In this document: piece by piece, positions 17,154-24,418 of the stretch | How the letters are laid out: every line of letters starts with the position of its first letter | Position numbering within the stretch: position 1 is the stretch's first letter | NCBI RefSeq assembly: GCF_037911585.1 | Contig: NZ_JBAJNS010000001.1 | Location: 5,193,501-5,257,500 of the forward strand | Length of the DNA stretch: 64,000 nucleotides | Origin: Streptomyces sp. GSL17-111 | GTDB lineage: Bacteria; Actinomycetota; Actinomycetes; Streptomycetales; Streptomycetaceae | Reading direction: 5' to 3' | Notes under the pieces: generated by a model | What the model saw: the letters and a program-made list of their open reading frames with translations, nothing else | What the model was told of the DNA's origin: nothing | Databases searched by the model: none | Translations under genes and position numbers: made by a program

Positions 17154-18670
17154 CGGCCGGCCTCCTGGGTGGTGTTGAGGATGTTGACGCCGCGGAAGAG
17201 CGCGGACGGGCAACCGTGCGACACGGCGGCGACCTGGCCCGGCTGGGCCTTGCCGCAGTTGAACGCCCCCGCGAGCAGGTACGTCTGCGGCCCGCCGACC
17301 GCCTCCATCGAGCCCCAGAAGTCCGTCGTGGTGGCCTGGTAGGCCACGTCCCGCAACTGCCCGGCGAGCCGGCCGTTCTCGATGCGGAAGAACCGCTGTC
17401 CCGTGAACTGGAAGTTGTAGCGCTGCATGTCGATCGACCACGACCGGTCCCCGACGACGTAGACGCCCCGCTCCACCCCGGCGATCAGCTCCTCGGTGGA
17501 CGGCCCGTCCGGCGCCGGCCGCAGCGAGACGTTCGCCATGCGCTGCACGGGGACGTGCGCGGGGGAGTCGGCGAAGGCGCAGCCGTTCGAGCGCCCCAGC
17601 CCCGTCAGCTTCGCGATGCGCCGGTCGAGCTGGTAGCCGACGAGCACCCCGTCCCGGACGAGGTCCCAGGACTGCGTCTCCACACCCTCGTCGTCGTACC
17701 CGATCGTGGCGAGCCCGTGCTCGGCCGTGCGGTCACCGGTGACGTTCATGGCGGGCGAGCCGTACCGCAGGGTGCCGAGCTGGTCGAAGGTGGCGAACGA
17801 CGTGCCCGCGTAGGCGGCCTCGTAGCCCAGCGCCCGGTCCAGCTCCGTCGCGTGCCCCACCGACTCGTGGATCGTCAGCCACAGGTTCGTCGGGTCCACC
17901 ACCAGGTCGTAGGCGCCCGCCTCGACGCTCGGCGCGGCCATCTTCTCCGCGAGCAGCCCCGGCAGCACGGCCAGCTCCGCGTTCCAGTCCCAGCCGGTGC
18001 CCGTCAGGTACTCCCAGCCGCGCCCCACCGGCGGAGCGACGGTGCGCATCGAGTCGAACTCGCCGGACTCCGCCACCGCCACCGCCGTCAGCTGCGGATG
18101 CACCCGTACCCGCTGCTGAGTCGTCGTCGTGCCCGCCGTGTCGGCGTAGAACTTGTTCTCCTGCACCGCGAGCAGCGCGGCGTCCACATGCGCCACGCCC
18201 TCGGCGGCCAGCAGCCGCTCGCTCCACTCGCGCAGCAGCCCCGTCTTCTCCTCGTCCGGGACGTCGAAGGGGTTCACGTCGTAGGCGGAGATCCACGTCC
18301 GTTCGCCGTGCCCCGGCTCCTCCGCCAGCTCCACCCACTCGCCCGAGCCGGCCGCCCGGATCACCTGCGCCGACAGCTTGGCCATCGACACCGCCTGGGC
18401 GGCCACCCGCGCGGCCGCCTCCATCGTCATGTCCACACCGGCGGCGAAGCCCCACGCCCCGCCGTGCACCACCCGCACCGCGTATCCCGCGTCCGTGGTG
18501 TCCGAGGAGCCCGAGAGCCGGGCGTCCCGCAGCCGCCAGTCGGCGCTGCGCACCCGCTCGCACCGGAAGTCGGCGTGGTCGGCGCCGAGCGCCCTGGCCC
18601 GGGCCAGGGCGGCGTCCGCCAGCTGTCGCAGCGGCAACGCCGCGAAGGTCTCGTCGATCGATCGTGGCAC
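17150..18670 (-). CDS. tldD: TldD family metalloprotease
   Basis: The 506-aa protein is the catalytic subunit of the TldD/TldE protease. The zinc site HESVGH (His268, Glu269, His273) lies within TIHESVGHATELDR, and the third ligand is probably a downstream Cys in the family's NCGKAQPGQVA segment. The N-terminus (AALPLRQLADAALARARALGADHADFR) and the GEWVELAEEPG region are typical. It forms an operon with tldE and probably tyrS. The upstream region to 18926 is shared with the divergent fabG promoter. Confidence 0.94.
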   Translation of the reverse strand: MPRSIDETFAALPLRQLADAALARARALGADHADFRCERVRSADWRLRDARLSGSSDTTDAGYAVRVVHGGAWGFAAGVDMTMEAAARVAAQAVSMAKLSAQVIRAAGSGEWVELAEEPGHGERTWISAYDVNPFDVPDEEKTGLLREWSERLLAAEGVAHVDAALLAVQENKFYADTAGTTTTQQRVRVHPQLTAVAVAESGEFDSMRTVAPPVGRGWEYLTGTGWDWNAELAVLPGLLAEKMAAPSVEAGAYDLVVDPTNLWLTIHESVGHATELDRALGYEAAYAGTSFATFDQLGTLRYGSPAMNVTGDRTAEHGLATIGYDDEGVETQSWDLVRDGVLVGYQLDRRIAKLTGLGRSNGCAFADSPAHVPVQRMANVSLRPAPDGPSTEELIAGVERGVYVVGDRSWSIDMQRYNFQFTGQRFFRIENGRLAGQLRDVAYQATTTDFWGSMEAVGGPQTYLLAGAFNCGKAQPGQVAAVSHGCPSALFRGVNILNTTQEAGR

Positions 18671-18834
18671 AGCAGTCCTCCCGAGGTCGCACGCCGATCA
18701 TGCCCTGCCCCCGCCGCGTTTCCCACCCGGTTCCGGGCCACCGGCGGGGCGGGGCGCCGGTTCTGTAGGAAGTCCACAGGGGTGTGCCGGGGGCCCTGTG
18801 GGCGCCCGAGTCCGTACCGCGTCGGCGGGACCGA

Positions 18835-18840
18835 TAGTTT
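18835..18840 (+). promoter_or_regulatory. Candidate -10 box (TAGTTT) for fabG-fabI
   Basis: TAGTTT fits TAnnnT in the 256-bp tldD-fabG divergent region and would give a 5' untranslated leader of about 80 nt before the TTG start. The -35 is unclear, so this is tentative. Confidence 0.3.
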
Positions 18841-18926
18841 GCATGGTGCACGGCCTGACCGGCACGACCGGGCCTGACCACACGACGGACAAGACGCACA
18901 GCTCGACAGATTGGGAGGGTGGTCCC

Positions 18927-19631
18927 TTGAGCCGCTCGGTTCTCGTCACCGGAGGAAACCGCGGCATCGGCCTCGCCATCGCCCGCGCACTCGCGGACGC
19001 CGGTGACCAGGTCGCCATCACCTACCGATCGGGCGAGCCGCCGGCCGGATTCCTCGCGGTCAAGTGCGACATCACCGACCCCGAGCAGGTGGAGCAGGCC
19101 TACAAGGAGGTCGAGGAGAAGCAGGGCCGGGTCGAGGTGCTGGTGGCCAACGCCGGCGTCACCCGCGACCAGCTCCTCCTGCGCATGTCCGAGGACGACT
19201 TCGCGGCCGTACTCGACACGAACCTCACGGGCACCTTCCGCGTCGTCAAGCGCGCCGCGCGCGGCATGCTGCGCGCCCGCACCGGCCGGATCGTCCTGAT
19301 CTCCTCCGTCGTGGGGCTGCTCGGTTCGGCCGGACAGGCCAACTACGCGGCCTCCAAGGCCGGTCTGGTCGGCTTCGCGCGCTCCCTCGCCCGGGAGCTC
19401 GGCTCGCGCGGCATCACCTGCAACGTCGTCGCGCCCGGGTTCGTCGACACCGACATGACCCGCGTCCTGAGCGACGAGCAGCGCGCCGCGATCACCGATC
19501 AGGTGCCGCTGGGCCGCTACGCGCAGCCCGACGAGGTCGCCGCGACCGTGCGCTTCCTGGCCTCGGACGAGGCCGCGTACATCACCGGAGCCGTCATTCC
19601 CGTTGACGGCGGATTGGGCATGGGGCACTGA
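18927..19631 (+). CDS. fabG: 3-oxoacyl-ACP reductase FabG (type II fatty acid synthesis)
   Basis: The 234-aa SDR uses a TTG start at 18927 with GGGAGGG about 6 nt upstream; upstream in-frame sequence has no coding features. The NADPH site is TGGNRGIG (8-15) and NAG is present. The active-site Ser lies in LISSVVG, with Tyr140 and Lys144 in NYAASKAG. The C-terminus VPLGRYAQPDEVAATVRFLAS and ITGAVIPVDGGLGMGH is typical FabG. It reduces 3-oxoacyl-ACP to 3-hydroxyacyl-ACP. It sits 5 nt before the enoyl reductase gene, a conserved Streptomyces pair, so it is most likely housekeeping even though a PKS cluster follows. Confidence 0.93.
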   Translation: MSRSVLVTGGNRGIGLAIARALADAGDQVAITYRSGEPPAGFLAVKCDITDPEQVEQAYKEVEEKQGRVEVLVANAGVTRDQLLLRMSEDDFAAVLDTNLTGTFRVVKRAARGMLRARTGRIVLISSVVGLLGSAGQANYAASKAGLVGFARSLARELGSRGITCNVVAPGFVDTDMTRVLSDEQRAAITDQVPLGRYAQPDEVAATVRFLASDEAAYITGAVIPVDGGLGMGH

Positions 19632-19636
19632 ACGAT

Positions 19637-20416
19637 ATGAGTGGACTGCTTGCCGGCAAGCGCATCCTGGTCACCGGGGTGCTGACGGACGCGTCGATCG
19701 CCTTCCACGTCGCGAGGCTCGCCCAGGAGGAGGGTGCCGAGGTCGTCCTCACCGGGTTCGGCAGGCTGACCCTGGTGCAGCGGATCGCCCGGCGGCTGCC
19801 CAAGGAGGCGCCCGTCATCGAGCTGGACGTCCAGAACCAGGAGCACCTGGACTCCCTCGCCGCCCGCGTCACCGAGCACCTCGGGGAGGGCGTCGGACTG
19901 GACGGCGTCGTGCACTCCATCGGGTTCGCCCCCCAGGACGCCCTCGGCGGGAACTTCCTGCACACCGGCTGGGAGTCCGTCGCCACGGCCGTCGAGGTCT
20001 CGGCGTACTCCCTGAAGTCGCTGACGATGGCCCTGCTGCCGCTGCTGGAGCAGCGCGGCGGCTCGGTCGTCGGCATGGACTTCGACGCCCAGGTGGCCTG
20101 GCCGAAGTACGACTGGATGGGTGTGGCCAAGGCCGCGCTGGAGTCGACCTCCCGCTACCTCGCCCGCGACCTGGGCGAGAAGGACATCCGCTGCAACCTC
20201 GTCTCGGCCGGACCCATCAAGTCGATGGCCGCCAAGTCCATCCCGGGCTTCGAGGAGCTGGCCGACGTGTGGAACTCCCGCGCCCCGCTCACCTGGGACC
20301 TCACGGACCCGGAGCCGGCCGCGCGCGGCGTCGTCGCCCTGCTGTCGGACTGGTTCCCCAAGACGACCGGCGAGATCGTGCACGTCGACGGCGGCGTGCA
20401 CATGATGGGCGCCTGA
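19637..20416 (+). CDS. fabI: Enoyl-ACP reductase FabI (InhA type)
   Basis: The 259-aa protein has an NADH-binding site of the InhA kind (GKRILVTGVLTDASIAFHVA, with the split Gly motif). Catalytic Tyr158 and Lys165 (YDWMGVAK) fall at the same numbers as in mycobacterial InhA, and a substrate loop follows (AGPIKSMAAKSIPGFEEL). It catalyses the last reduction of the fatty-acid elongation cycle. It is co-transcribed with fabG (5-nt gap) and followed by a perfect palindromic terminator. Confidence 0.94.
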   Translation: MSGLLAGKRILVTGVLTDASIAFHVARLAQEEGAEVVLTGFGRLTLVQRIARRLPKEAPVIELDVQNQEHLDSLAARVTEHLGEGVGLDGVVHSIGFAPQDALGGNFLHTGWESVATAVEVSAYSLKSLTMALLPLLEQRGGSVVGMDFDAQVAWPKYDWMGVAKAALESTSRYLARDLGEKDIRCNLVSAGPIKSMAAKSIPGFEELADVWNSRAPLTWDLTDPEPAARGVVALLSDWFPKTTGEIVHVDGGVHMMGA

Positions 20417-20427
20417 GACCCTCGGAA

Positions 20428-20469
20428 ACCGTCACGCCCACCTCACCGCGGTGAGGTGGGCGTGACGGT
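20428..20469. terminator. Perfect 42-nt palindromic bidirectional terminator
   Basis: The 42 nt are identical to their reverse complement (21-bp arms with centre CCGCGG), located between the converging fabI and GbsR-type regulator genes. It ends 5 nt before the regulator's stop codon. It also marks the right edge of the conserved core segment. Confidence 0.85.
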
Positions 20470-20474
20470 CGTGG

Positions 20475-20957
20475 TCAGTCCTGGCCTGCCTCGTACTGTT
20501 CCAGCCACTTGTCGATGAGGGCGGCCATCTCCCGCTGCATGAAGCCGTAGAAGTGCTGCATCTCGTCCAGGCGGCGGCCGGGGGCGCTGTCCTTGCCCAC
20601 CACCTTGAGGCCCTCGGAGGCCGCGTCCCACATGCTGTCCAGCAGGGCGTTCTGCTTGCCCATCAAAGTGGCCCAGGCGTGCTCGCGGAAGCGGTAGTGG
20701 TCGCGGCGGCTTCCGGGGGCCGGTGCGCGTTCGACGATGCCGGTGGGGATCAATTGCTTGACGGCGCCGGAGACCGCGCCGGTGCTGATCTGGAGCTCCT
20801 TGCACAGGTCGGCCGCGGTCATGGTCTCGTGTCGGCTGAAGAGGAGCGCGGTCATGACCCGGGCCGTGGCCTTCTGCATGCCGCTCTCGGAGAGCGTCAG
20901 GGCGAGCCGCTCGGCCGCTTCACGGAGCTGTGCGTCCTTCTCATCCATCTCGTCCAC
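20475..20957 (-). CDS. GbsR/MarR-type transcriptional regulator
   Basis: The 160-aa winged-helix protein uses the GTG start at 20957 because GAGGAGGA lies 6-7 nt upstream; ATG 20948 and 20975 are alternatives. The fold is readable as a helical N-terminus, GMQKATARVMTALLFS, the HTH MTAADLCKELQISTGAVSGAVKQLIPTGIVE and the wing (RAPAPGSRRDHYRFRE). A long C-terminal helical region (about 95-160) serves dimerisation. This matches GbsR-like members of the MarR superfamily. It is divergent from a two-gene ABC exporter with an inverted repeat in between, so it is probably the exporter's ligand-responsive repressor (inference). Confidence 0.88.
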   Translation of the reverse strand: MDEMDEKDAQLREAAERLALTLSESGMQKATARVMTALLFSRHETMTAADLCKELQISTGAVSGAVKQLIPTGIVERAPAPGSRRDHYRFREHAWATLMGKQNALLDSMWDAASEGLKVVGKDSAPGRRLDEMQHFYGFMQREMAALIDKWLEQYEAGQD

Positions 20958-21006
20958 GCGATTCCTCCTCGGCAACTGGCACCAGCATAACGAATCCGAA
21001 CAGAAA

Positions 21007-21029
21007 TCAGAGGCTTCAAAAATCTCTGA
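21007..21029. promoter_or_regulatory. Inverted repeat TCAGAG-N11-CTCTGA, candidate operator of the GbsR-type regulator
   Basis: The perfect 6-bp arms 21007-21012 and 21024-21029 flank and include the candidate -35 (TTCAAA, 21015-21020) of the exporter promoter. A dimeric MarR/GbsR protein bound here would block transcription. Confidence 0.5.
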
Positions 21030-21042
21030 ACACTGTTACTCT
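21015..21042 (+). promoter_or_regulatory. Leaderless promoter of the ABC exporter operon
   Basis: TTCAAA (21015-21020), a 16-bp spacer and TACTCT (21037-21042), followed after 6 nt by the ATG at 21049, give a consistent leaderless promoter. No Shine-Dalgarno sequence is present. Confidence 0.5.
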
Positions 21043-21048
21043 GTCGCC

Positions 21049-21978
21049 ATGGACAATGTGATGGAGCTCCGAGAGCTCACCAAGGCGTACGGTGCGCGCC
21101 GTGGCCTCACCGGGCTGACGCTGGAGGTGAGGCGGGGCGAGGTGTTCGGCTACCTCGGGCCCAACGGCGCGGGCAAGTCCACGACCATCCGGCTGCTCCT
21201 CGACCTGATCAAGCCGACGTCGGGTGAGGCGAGGGTGCTGGGGCTGGACCCCTGTGCGGACGGTGTGGCCCTGCGCCGCCGGGTCGGGTACCTCCCCGGT
21301 GACTTCGTCTGCGACGGTCGCCAGTCGGTCCGGGCCTACCTGCGGTTCCTCGCCGCGTTGCGCGGCGGTGTCCCGCAGACCGCGATCGACGCGCTGGCCG
21401 ACCGGCTGGGGCTCGACCAGACGGCCCGGATCAAGAGCCTGTCCAAGGGCAACCGCCAGAAGGTCGGTCTCGTGCAGGCGTTCATGCACGAGCCGGAGTT
21501 GCTGATCCTCGACGAGCCGAGCGCCGGTCTCGACCCGCTCGTGCAGCAGACCTTCCTGGACATGGTGGCCGAGGCCGCGGCCGCCGGGCAGACCGTCTTC
21601 ATGTCGAGCCACATCATGAGCGAGGTGGAGGCCGTCGCCGACCGCGTGGGCATCATCCGCGACGGGCGCCTGGTGGCCCTCGACGCGGTGGCCAACCTGC
21701 GCTCGGGAACGGTCAGGGACATCGAGGTCACCTTCGACGCGGCCGTACCCCCGGGCGCGTTCGAGGGCGTGCCGGGGGCCGACCGGCTGCGGCTGGACGA
21801 GACGCGGACGGTCCTGACGGGCCAGGTGGCGGGCAGCCCGGACGCGCTGGTCAAGGCGCTCGCCGCCCACACGGTCCTCAGCCTGCGGGCGACCGAGCCC
21901 GCCCTGGAGGAGCTCTTCCACTCGTACTACGACGGCGCGGAAGCCGCCCCGCAGGCGACGTCGGCGAGTCGGTCCTGA
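21049..21978 (+). CDS. ABC transporter ATP-binding protein (exporter type)
   Basis: The 309-aa protein contains one ABC domain: Walker A GPNGAGKST (about 40-48), signature LSKGNRQKVG and Walker B LLILDEPSAGLDP, plus the switch His (SSHIMSE). The C-terminal about 80 residues are an accessory domain typical of DrrA/BcrA-type drug or lipid exporters. The start ATG 21049 is the one fitting the leaderless promoter. It pairs with the permease gene 37 nt downstream. The substrate is unknown; the position beside a polyketide cluster makes product export possible. Confidence 0.9.
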   Translation: MDNVMELRELTKAYGARRGLTGLTLEVRRGEVFGYLGPNGAGKSTTIRLLLDLIKPTSGEARVLGLDPCADGVALRRRVGYLPGDFVCDGRQSVRAYLRFLAALRGGVPQTAIDALADRLGLDQTARIKSLSKGNRQKVGLVQAFMHEPELLILDEPSAGLDPLVQQTFLDMVAEAAAAGQTVFMSSHIMSEVEAVADRVGIIRDGRLVALDAVANLRSGTVRDIEVTFDAAVPPGAFEGVPGADRLRLDETRTVLTGQVAGSPDALVKALAAHTVLSLRATEPALEELFHSYYDGAEAAPQATSASRS

Positions 21979-22015
21979 CCGTCGCCCGCCGCCCGGAACC
22001 CTCGAAAGGACCCAC

Positions 22016-22786
22016 GTGAGCTCCGCCGTCTTCGCCAAGTCCCTCTCCGACAGCCGCCGCGGCCTCATCGGCTGGGCCGTCGGCATCGCCCTGGTCGGCG
22101 TCGTGTACGCCAGCACCTACCCGTCCCAGAAGGAGAACACCGCCAACCTTCCGGAGGCCCTCCGCGAGAGCCTCAACATCGACGCGACCGCCGCGGGTTA
22201 CCTGCACGCGAGCGTCTTCGGCGTCATCCTGCCCCTGCTGGCCATGGTCTACGGCATCATGGCGGGCTCCCGCGCCGTCGCCAGTGACGAGGAGAGCGGG
22301 CAGCTCGACCTCCTGCTGGCCCATCCGGTGACGCGGACGAGTCTGGCGGCGCAGCGCTTCTGGGCGCTGACCGTCGGCGCCCTGGGCATCGCCGTGCTGG
22401 TCTGGCTCGGACTGCTGACCGTCCGCAGCAGTGCGGAGCTGACGAGCGTCACGCCGCTGGAGTTCCTGGCGCAGTGCCTGAACCTGGCGCTGCTCGCCGT
22501 CTTCTTCGGCGCCCTCGCCCTGGGCGTGGGCGCGGCGACGGGCAAGCGGAACGTCGTGCTCGCCGTCAGCGCCGCCGTCGGCGTCCTGGCCTACACGGCC
22601 AGCACCTTCGCCGGTCAGCTCGACGCCGACTGGCTTGCCTGGATCACCCCGTTCCACTACTACATCGGGGGAGAGCCGCTGCGGCACGGCTTCCAGTGGG
22701 CGGACGCGGCCGTCCTCGTGGTCGCCTCGGCCGTGTTCGTCGGGCTGGGCCTGTTCCGGTTCAACCGCCGGGACGTCAACGCCTGA
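22016..22786 (+). CDS. ABC transporter permease (ABC-2 type)
   Basis: The 256-aa protein from GTG 22016 has GAAAGGA about 8 nt upstream. Six hydrophobic segments are visible (about 19-37, 65-85, 115-137, 145-172, 176-198 and 225-245). The cytosolic segment ASDEESGQLDLLLAHPVTR is the conserved coupling motif of ABC-2 permeases such as those of the NatB/BcrB type. Together with the upstream ATPase it would form a homodimeric-permease exporter. A hairpin follows the stop. Confidence 0.88.
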   Translation: MSSAVFAKSLSDSRRGLIGWAVGIALVGVVYASTYPSQKENTANLPEALRESLNIDATAAGYLHASVFGVILPLLAMVYGIMAGSRAVASDEESGQLDLLLAHPVTRTSLAAQRFWALTVGALGIAVLVWLGLLTVRSSAELTSVTPLEFLAQCLNLALLAVFFGALALGVGAATGKRNVVLAVSAAVGVLAYTASTFAGQLDADWLAWITPFHYYIGGEPLRHGFQWADAAVLVVASAVFVGLGLFRFNRRDVNA

Positions 22787-22801
22787 TCCGTGTCGCCCCG
22801 G

Positions 22802-22830
22802 GCACCGGCCCCGCCTGCTGGGGTCGGTGC
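22802..22830 (+). terminator. Hairpin after the ABC permease
   Basis: GCACCGGCCCC (22802-22812) pairs with GGGGTCGGTGC (22820-22830) with one G-U wobble and a 7-nt loop, 16 nt after the permease stop. It probably separates the exporter operon from the P450 gene. Confidence 0.5.
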
Positions 22831-22910
22831 TGGGGCGTTCCCCGGTGCGTTACGGGTCCGGGGCCCGTGATGCTGCCCTGGCCGACCCGCCGGGTGAGAA
22901 GGGTGATGGG

Positions 22911-24101
22911 GTGTCCGACGCCGAACACGATGTACCTCCGCAGCCGAACGTGAACGACCCCGCCATTTACGACTGGTACCGACTGATGCGGGACGAGCAT
23001 CCGGTGCACAGGGATGCGCAGACCGGCTGGTGGGTGGTGTATCGCTACGCCGACGCCCGGCACGTCCTGACCAACCCGGGCACCTACTCGTCCGAGATGC
23101 ACCGCATGGGCTTCCCCGAGTCCGGGCTGGAGAGCCTCCCGCAGATGGACCCGCCGCGCCACACACGGGTGCGGCAGATCCTGAGCACCGCGTTCACGCC
23201 CGGCTCGATCGCCGCCTACGAACCGCAGATCATCCGCATCACGAACGAGATCGTGGACGAGATGATGGGCCGGGACCAGGCGGACCTGGTGGCCGACCTC
23301 GCCTACACCATTCCGATCGCCGTGATTCTGGAGATCCTCGGACTGCCCGCCGAGGACCGGGTGCTGTTCTACGACTGGGCGCGCAAGGTCATGAACGTCA
23401 CCCCTGAGGAGATGGCCCAGGAGGGCTACCTGGAGGCGCTCGGGGAGCTTCAGCAGGAGGCCATCGCCTACCTCCGTGAGCGCGTCCGGGAACGCAAGGG
23501 CGCCTCCCGGGACGACATGCTCACCCGGCTGGCCAACGCCGAGCTCGACGGCGAGCGGCTCACCGAGGACGAGACCGTGAACTTCGCGAACGTGATGTTC
23601 GCCGGCGGCCACATCAGCACCACCATGACCATCGCCAACTCGATCGACCTGCTGGACCTCAACCCCGAGGCCTGTCAGGCCGTTCGCGCGGACCGCGCGC
23701 TGATCCCCCAGGCCGTCGAGGAGGTGCTGCGACACCGCCCGCCGATCACCACGGGGTTGCGGGCCTCCACCCGGGAGGTGGAGCTGGCGGGGGTGACCAT
23801 CCCGGCCAACCAGCACGTCGCTGCGAGCTTCTGCTCCGCCAACCGCGACGAGCGCCAGTTCCCCGAGCCCGAGGCCTTCGACGTGCACCGGCGCAGCGAG
23901 GGACGGCACTTCGGGTTCGGCTTCGGGACCCACCACTGCATCGGCAACGCGCTCGGTCGGCTGGAGACCAGGCTGGTGCTGAACGTCCTGTTCGACCGGT
24001 TCAAGGAGATCACCGTGGACCGCGACGGCGACATCGTCTGGGCCGTGCCGCCGCAGATGGTCGGATTCGACAAGCTGCCGGTGAACCTCCGGCCCGCCTG
24101 A
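22911..24101 (+). CDS. Cytochrome P450
   Basis: The 396-aa soluble bacterial P450 (CYP) starts at GTG 22911 after GAGAAGGG. Landmarks are PPRHTRVRQILSTAFT (C-helix region), the I-helix AGGHISTTM (231-239; Thr present, but His234 where an acid is usual before it), ExxR in EEVLRHRPP and the haem loop FGFGTHHCIGNALGRLE with Cys343. It may act as a tailoring hydroxylase or epoxidase of the adjacent polyketide, or be an independent core CYP; no ferredoxin gene is nearby. It is followed by a strong terminator, so it is a separate transcript from the LAL regulator. Confidence 0.92.
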   Translation: MSDAEHDVPPQPNVNDPAIYDWYRLMRDEHPVHRDAQTGWWVVYRYADARHVLTNPGTYSSEMHRMGFPESGLESLPQMDPPRHTRVRQILSTAFTPGSIAAYEPQIIRITNEIVDEMMGRDQADLVADLAYTIPIAVILEILGLPAEDRVLFYDWARKVMNVTPEEMAQEGYLEALGELQQEAIAYLRERVRERKGASRDDMLTRLANAELDGERLTEDETVNFANVMFAGGHISTTMTIANSIDLLDLNPEACQAVRADRALIPQAVEEVLRHRPPITTGLRASTREVELAGVTIPANQHVAASFCSANRDERQFPEPEAFDVHRRSEGRHFGFGFGTHHCIGNALGRLETRLVLNVLFDRFKEITVDRDGDIVWAVPPQMVGFDKLPVNLRPA

Positions 24102-24114
24102 CGTCGCACACACC

Positions 24115-24148
24115 CGCCTCCCGGAGGACTTCGGTCCTCCGGGAGGCG
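24115..24148 (+). terminator. Strong hairpin terminator (TTCG loop) after the P450 gene
   Basis: The arms 24115-24129 and 24134-24148 pair perfectly over 15 bp around a TTCG tetraloop, 14 nt after the P450 stop. Confidence 0.85.
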
Positions 24149-24233
24149 TCGTGCTGTGTGTGACCGCGGCAGGCCGACGAGCGCCGCCCGCCGGCCGCCG
24201 TCATGTCGCAGGCATAGTCGCCCTCGCGCCGCC

Positions 24234-24251
24234 GTGTTAGTTTCCGAACAC
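24234..24251. promoter_or_regulatory. Inverted repeat GTGTT-N8-AACAC, candidate regulator site
   Basis: A perfect 5-bp inverted repeat with an 8-bp spacer in a locally AT-rich stretch about 170 nt upstream of the LAL regulator gene. It could be an operator or autoregulatory site; no protein is assigned. Confidence 0.3.
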
Positions 24252-24418
24252 ATACAGGTGCCGACCTCACCGCGTACTCGGGGGAACCGAAGATGACGTC
24301 TTCGCTGTTCAGTTCGTACGTCCACGCCGCCCTCCGACCCCAGGAGCGGGTGCGTCCCACGTAGCTCCCTCGTTCCCGTCCGTCAGATTCATTTCGGTTC
24401 TGTGCGAAGGGATGCGCG

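Larger units (their letters stand above)
24102..24418. other. 317-bp intergenic region upstream of the LAL regulator
   Basis: It begins with a TTCG-tetraloop terminator (24115-24148) and then holds the likely promoter and long leader of the LuxR-family gene, including an inverted repeat GTGTT-N8-AACAC (24234-24251). No gene with coding character is seen on either strand. Confidence 0.55.

Noticed and set aside
18927..20416. fabG-fabI as part of the polyketide cluster
   Set aside because: They are a standard housekeeping type II fatty-acid pair on a separate transcript ended by a strong terminator, in what appears to be conserved core gene order.
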